Source: CAVZBW01 sp963773635 | GTDB lineage: Bacteria; Actinomycetota; Acidimicrobiia; Acidimicrobiales; RAAP-2 | Direction of reading: 5' to 3' | Assembly: GCA_963773635.1 (NCBI GenBank) | Contig: CAVZBW010000005.1 | Location: forward strand, 2,604,001 to 2,668,000 | Length of the DNA: 64,000 nucleotides | Shown here: positions 60,667 through 64,000 of the stretch, one piece after another | Layout of the letters: every line of letters starts with the position of its first letter | Position numbering within the stretch: position 1 is the stretch's first letter | The notes under the pieces: generated by a model | Told to the model about the DNA's origin: nothing | What the model saw: the letters and a program-made list of their open reading frames with translations, nothing else | Database searches by the model: none | Translations under genes and position numbers: made by a program

Positions 60667-61343
60667 CCATCGGGGTCCTGCTCGCCGACGACCAGCCGCT
60701 GCTGCGCAAGGGCTTCCGGATGATCCTGGAGGAGGAACCGGACATCCGGGTGGTCGCCGAGGTGGACAACGGCGACCAGGCCGTCGAGCGCTCGCTCGCC
60801 TGTCGTCCCGATGTCGTCCTGATGGACGTGCGCATGCCGGTGATGGACGGGATCGAGGCGACCCGGCGCATCGTCGCATCGGGATCCCCAACCCGGATCC
60901 TGGTCCTGACGACCTTCGACCTGGACGAGTACGCCTTTGGCGCCCTCCAGGCCGGCGCGAGCGGGTTCCTCCTCAAGGATGCCCAGCCCCAGGAGCTCGT
61001 GGGGGCCATCCGCATCGTCGCGTCGGGCGATGCCATCGTCTCGCCGAGGATCACCCGGCGGCTGCTCGACCGCTACGCCCACCTCATGACTTCCGGGGGT
61101 TCCGTGGTCGAGGGCGCCCCGTTGCGCCCCGCGGGCGCCTTTGACGAGCTGACCGACCGGGAGCGCGAGGTGCTCGTCGCCCTCGCGGACGGCCTCTCCA
61201 ACGCCGAGATCGGCGATCGCCTCTACGTCTCGGAGGCGACCGTCAAGACCCACGTCGGCCGGATCCTCGCCAAGCTCGGACTCCGCGATCGCGTCCAGGC
61301 CGTGGTCGCCGCCTACAAGGCCGGGCTGGTCCGGCCCTCCTGA
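60663..61343 (+). CDS. LuxR/NarL-family response regulator
   Basis: A 226-residue regulator with a receiver domain (Asp9, Asp10, phospho-acceptor Asp55 in VVLMDVRMPVMDG, TTFD, and Lys in FLLKDAQP). The C-terminal LuxR helix-turn-helix reads LTDREREVLVALADG, then YVSEATVKTHVGRILAKLG. The start ATG overlaps the kinase stop (ATGA), so the pair forms one two-component system. Its signal and targets are unknown; adjacent DedA and UppP suggest cell-envelope stress. Confidence 0.92.
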   Translation: MTIGVLLADDQPLLRKGFRMILEEEPDIRVVAEVDNGDQAVERSLACRPDVVLMDVRMPVMDGIEATRRIVASGSPTRILVLTTFDLDEYAFGALQAGASGFLLKDAQPQELVGAIRIVASGDAIVSPRITRRLLDRYAHLMTSGGSVVEGAPLRPAGAFDELTDREREVLVALADGLSNAEIGDRLYVSEATVKTHVGRILAKLGLRDRVQAVVAAYKAGLVRPS

Positions 61344-61465
61344 CGCTCGCGCCGCCAGGGGTCATCCCTAGGGGGGACGCAGGAATCCGACCTGGGGAGG
61401 TTGATCGGCGCCCGGCCGACCCCCATCATCGCCATCAAGCGCGATCGTGGCCGCCCGGGGAGTGA

Positions 61466-62455
61466 ATGTCAGCCCAGATCTACCACATGAACCTCCTGCA
61501 GGCGTTGGTTCTCGGCCTGCTGCAGGGGGTGACCGAGCTCTTTCCCATCTCGAGCCTCGGGCACACGGTCATCGTGCCGTCGTGGATCGGTGGCACCTGG
61601 GCCACCTTGGTACGGCAGGAATCGAGCCCCGAGAGCCCCTACCTCGCCTTTGTCGTCGGGCTCCACCTGGCCACGGCCGTCGTGCTGATCGGCTTTTACA
61701 TCCGGGAGTGGGCCCGACTCGTCAAGGGTCTCGCCACCTCGCTCGTGAGGCGGCGCGCCGTGACCGACCAGGAGCGGCTGGCCTGGCTGATCGTGGTGGC
61801 CACCATCCCGGTGGGTCTGCTCGGTGTCGTCTTCGAGCACCAATTCCGGGTGCTCTTCGCCAAGCCGCTGGCGGCCGCGCTGTTTCTCATGGTGAACGGG
61901 CTCATCCTGCTGGCCGGCGAGCTCTTCCGGCGCCGACACCTGGGTCTCGCCACGGCCGCCGCCGAGCGGGACGCCGCGCCGGGTGCGCCCTCCAGGGCGC
62001 GGCACGCACCCGCCCGGCGCCGGTTCCGGGACGAGCACATCGTCCCGATGGATGCCCAGGCCGAACACGCCCTGGCGGGGATCGGCCTGCTCAGCTCCGC
62101 GGTGATCGGGGCCTCGCAGGCCCTCGCCCTGTTGGCAGGCATCAGCCGGGAGGGCGTCGCGATGGTGGGCGGGCTCTTCCGGGGACTCGACAACGAGAAC
62201 GCCATGCGCTTCTCCTTCCTCCTCTCTGCGCCGGTGATCTTCGCCGCCGGGGTCCTCAAGATCCCCGACCTCACGGGATCGCTCGGCAACGGCATCCGTC
62301 TGGAGGTGATCGTGGGGAGCGCCGCGGCCGCCGCGAGCTCCCTCTTCGCCATCGTCTTCCTCTCCCGGTACTTCAAGACGAGGACACTGATGCCCTTTGC
62401 CGTCTACTCGCTGGCAGTCGGGCTGGCCTCGGCCATCCGATTCGGGGTCTTCTAG
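61466..62455 (+). CDS. uppP: Undecaprenyl-diphosphate phosphatase (UppP/BacA family)
   Basis: A 329-residue integral membrane phosphatase that recycles undecaprenyl pyrophosphate for wall synthesis. The motif QGVTELFPISSLGH replaces the more usual ExxxPVSSTGH and keeps the Glu, Ser and His. The second motif is LLAGISREGVAMVGGLFRG (normally PGxSRSG), here AGISREG. A cytosolic insertion of about 45 residues (AAAERDAAPGAPSRARHAPA region) is unusual. It resembles BacA but is divergent, so phosphatase activity on a related lipid is possible. Confidence 0.8.
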   Translation: MSAQIYHMNLLQALVLGLLQGVTELFPISSLGHTVIVPSWIGGTWATLVRQESSPESPYLAFVVGLHLATAVVLIGFYIREWARLVKGLATSLVRRRAVTDQERLAWLIVVATIPVGLLGVVFEHQFRVLFAKPLAAALFLMVNGLILLAGELFRRRHLGLATAAAERDAAPGAPSRARHAPARRRFRDEHIVPMDAQAEHALAGIGLLSSAVIGASQALALLAGISREGVAMVGGLFRGLDNENAMRFSFLLSAPVIFAAGVLKIPDLTGSLGNGIRLEVIVGSAAAAASSLFAIVFLSRYFKTRTLMPFAVYSLAVGLASAIRFGVF

Positions 62456-62472
62456 GCGGACGCACCCGGCCC

Positions 62473-62508
62473 TTGACAGCTGGCTAATGCTGTTAGATAC
62501 TCCTAACA
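62473..62508 (+). promoter_or_regulatory. Promoter with overlapping TetR-type operator, apparently leaderless
   Basis: TTGACA (62473-62478), a 17-nt spacer and GATACT (62496-62501) form a near-consensus promoter. The inverted repeat TGTTAG-N6-CTAACA (62491-62508) covers the -10 element and abuts the ATG at 62509, seven nt past the -10. Transcription should start at or next to the ATG, giving a leaderless mRNA, and binding of the encoded TetR protein would block RNA polymerase directly. Confidence 0.65.
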
Positions 62509-63150
62509 ATGTTAGGGAACAGTGCGCAGGCTGCGGTGGCGGCGGGCCAAAAGGCGGATCGACGTGCCGCTCGACGCCAGGCGACGATGGCCGAGATCCT
62601 CGAGGCGGCATGGTCCCTCGCCCGGAGCGAGGGATTGATCTCGTTCTCCCTGAGGGACCTCGCGGCCAAGGTCGGCATGCAGGCGCCCTCCCTGTACCAG
62701 TACTTCCCGTCCAAAGACGCCATCTACGACGCCATGTTCCGTCAGGGCGCGCTCGAGTGCCTGGCCGCGGTGGGCGGCGAGATCGCCACGCAGGACCGGC
62801 GTGAGGCGCTCCGGGAGAGCGCCCATCGAATGTTCCGCTTCGCCACCGGCGACCCGGTCCGCGCCCAGCTCCTCTTTCAGCGGACGATCCCGGGGTTCCA
62901 GCCGTCGGCGGAGTCCTATGCGCCGGCCGTGGAGACGGTGGAGCGGGTGCGGTCCGTGATGGCCGGGCACGGCATCACCGATCCGCAAGCCATGGACCTG
63001 TGGACCGCGATGGTCGGCGGCCTGGTGGCCCAGCAGCTGGCCAACGACCCGGGGGGTTCACGCTGGGCCCTCCTCGTCGACCGGACCGTGGACATGTTCC
63101 TGGCGGAGATGGCACCCACTCAAGAGTCACCACCACGCCGAAAGGAGTAG
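62509..63150 (+). CDS. TetR-family transcriptional regulator
   Basis: A 213-residue regulator with the TetR N-terminal domain (MAEILEAAWSLARSEGLISF, LRDLAAKVGMQAPSLYQYFP) and a C-terminal ligand-binding domain. It overlaps its own predicted promoter and operator. The diiron MBL-fold protein follows 5 nt after its stop, so the regulator probably represses the two-gene operon. Ligand unknown. Confidence 0.88.
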   Translation: MLGNSAQAAVAAGQKADRRAARRQATMAEILEAAWSLARSEGLISFSLRDLAAKVGMQAPSLYQYFPSKDAIYDAMFRQGALECLAAVGGEIATQDRREALRESAHRMFRFATGDPVRAQLLFQRTIPGFQPSAESYAPAVETVERVRSVMAGHGITDPQAMDLWTAMVGGLVAQQLANDPGGSRWALLVDRTVDMFLAEMAPTQESPPRRKE

Positions 63151-63155
63151 ACGAC

Positions 63156-63890
63156 ATGACGACGACCGTAGAAGAGGTGGCGGACGGGATCTACCGGCTG
63201 TCCACCTACGTCCCGGACATCGGACCCACCGGTTTTACCTTCAATCAATTCCTCGTCGACGATGACGAGCCGCTGCTCTTCCACACCGGTCCCCGTGGAA
63301 TGTTCCCTCTGGTCTCCGAGGCCGTGTCTCGCGTGGTGGCGCTCGCCGGACTGCGATGGATCGCCTTTGGCCATCTCGAGGCGGACGAGTGCGGCGCCAT
63401 GAACGACTTCCTCGCCGCCGCACCCCATGCGCAGGTGGCCCACGGGGCCGTGGGCTGCATGGTCTCGCTCAACGATCTCGCCGACCGTCCCCCGGTCGCC
63501 CTCTCCGACGGCGAGACCCTCGAGCTCGGCCGTCACCGGATCCGGCATCTCGACACCCCACACGTCCCGCACGGATGGGACGCCCGGGTCCTGTACGACG
63601 AGGAGACCCGCACGCTCCTGTCCGGCGACCTCGGCACGCAACTCGGCAACGGCCCGGCGATCACGAGCGACGCGTCCATCGTGGAGGCGGCCCGCCAGGC
63701 CGAGGACGCCTTCGGCGCAACGTGCCTGACGCCGCAGACCGCGGCGACGATCCGTCGGCTCGCGGCGCTCGAGCCCGTCACCCTGGCGGTGATGCACGGC
63801 TCCTCCTACACCGGTGACGGCGCCGGCGTGCTCCGGGCGCTGGCGGACGACTACGAGGCTCGCCTGACGGCGGCGACGCGCTCGGACTGA
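63156..63890 (+). CDS. MBL-fold protein of the flavodiiron/oxygen-binding (ODP) type
   Basis: A 244-residue metallo-beta-lactamase-fold protein with the diiron motif HLEADE (His73, Glu75, Asp77). The later ligands HVPHGWD, SGDLGTQLG and VMHGSSYTGDG also match. In flavodiiron proteins this domain reduces oxygen or nitric oxide, with an attached flavodoxin. Here there is no flavodoxin domain, so an electron partner must be supplied separately. ATG 63156 follows AAAGGAG. It is controlled by the adjacent TetR gene. Confidence 0.85.
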   Translation: MTTTVEEVADGIYRLSTYVPDIGPTGFTFNQFLVDDDEPLLFHTGPRGMFPLVSEAVSRVVALAGLRWIAFGHLEADECGAMNDFLAAAPHAQVAHGAVGCMVSLNDLADRPPVALSDGETLELGRHRIRHLDTPHVPHGWDARVLYDEETRTLLSGDLGTQLGNGPAITSDASIVEAARQAEDAFGATCLTPQTAATIRRLAALEPVTLAVMHGSSYTGDGAGVLRALADDYEARLTAATRSD

Positions 63891-63942
63891 CCGGGCCAAC
63901 GAACACTCGAGAACCGAGCGACTGACAACGGCGACAAGGCCG

Positions 63943-63980
63943 AAAGGGCCGACAAAGGGCCGAAAAGGGCCGACAAAGGG
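63943..63980. repeat. Purine-rich 10-11-bp tandem repeats (AAAGGGCCGAC)
   Basis: Units AAAGGGCCGAC, AAAGGGCCGA, AAAGGGCCGAC and a partial AAAGGG follow each other directly after the MBL-fold gene. They occupy the 105-nt spacer before the putative start at 63996. Slippage is the simplest origin; a leader role is possible. Confidence 0.6.
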
Positions 63981-63995
63981 ACAAGGGAAGGAACG

Positions 63996-64000
63996 ATGCA
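63996..64000 (+). CDS. Possible start of a further gene, cut by the window edge
   Basis: An ATG at 63996-63998 is preceded by AAGGGAAGGA at a suitable distance for ribosome binding. Only five bases of the reading frame are present, so nothing can be said about the product. It would be transcribed in the same direction as the TetR/MBL operon. Confidence 0.35.

Noticed and set aside
63943..63980. CRISPR array
   Set aside because: The units are only 10-11 bp and directly adjacent, with no spacers and no cas genes, so this is a simple tandem repeat.
1..64000. Prophage, insertion sequence, tRNA or rRNA gene
   Set aside because: No transposase, integrase, phage structural gene, terminal inverted repeat pair, cloverleaf or rRNA-like stretch was recognised on reading both strands.

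Overview
The window is about two-thirds G+C, densely packed and bacterial. It carries an F420 (LLM-type) oxidoreductase, a deazaflavin-type nitroreductase-like protein and a mycothiol-dependent isomerase relative. GTG and TTG starts are frequent and operons are joined by ATGA, GTGA or TGATG overlaps. Together these point to an actinobacterium, plausibly an Acidimicrobiia-type or other uncultivated lineage. The taxon is inference, because no rRNA or tRNA gene was seen. No stretch longer than 300 bases lacks a gene.

Left part (1-4361): a secreted peptide-type solute-binding protein coupled to an isochorismatase-fold hydrolase (minus strand), then an SDR and a frameshifted amidohydrolase (plus strand). 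Nitrogen locus (4364-12304): an agmatinase-like gene diverges from a plus-strand operon. That operon starts with an arginase-family enzyme resembling guanidine hydrolase, continues with urease ureABC and ureF-ureG-ureD, and is followed by a third arginase-family enzyme. Together they would turn guanidino compounds into urea and then ammonia. The divergent region between the first two genes is rich in hairpins.

Carnitine-type locus (13586-18525): a fused double methyltransferase diverges from a gamma-butyrobetaine-dioxygenase-like enzyme, a full-length carnitine-acyltransferase-family protein and a cyclic-nucleotide-binding-domain protein, the last three overlapping. Such a set is unusual in a bacterium.

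Envelope and regulation (18556-27373): a LolCDE/MacB-type ABC exporter. Next comes a minus-strand group with an ECF sigma factor, its zinc anti-sigma factor, an isoprenylcysteine-methyltransferase-like membrane protein, two COG4315-type secreted-repeat proteins, a sterol-desaturase-family hydroxylase and a DoxX protein. A 10-bp motif is shared upstream of the sigma operon and one secreted protein.

Middle (27463-43575): an amidohydrolase, a methyltransferase, a permease, a zinc-knuckle microprotein, a KdpD sensor domain fused to a Usp domain without a kinase, a four-gene dehydrogenase/SDR/CMD/MFS operon, a drug-type ABC exporter, a channel-like membrane protein, a second MFS transporter, an epoxide hydrolase and small proteins.

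Acyl-CoA operon (43619-51428): DUF2889 protein, amidohydrolase, DUF35 protein, Ltp-type thiolase and double-length CaiB CoA-transferase are tightly coupled. A perfect 24-bp palindrome lies at the operon head, beside a divergent F420 oxidoreductase and a TetR gene. This suggests a regulated pathway that removes a side chain from a steroid- or terpenoid-like substrate.

Right end (51505-64000): a large membrane protein, FAH hydrolase with amidohydrolase, a His-rich CDF metal exporter, a cysteine-less relative of disulfide reductases, DedA, a two-component system, UppP, and a TetR regulator with an apparently leaderless, self-overlapping promoter driving a diiron-type metallo-beta-lactamase-fold protein.
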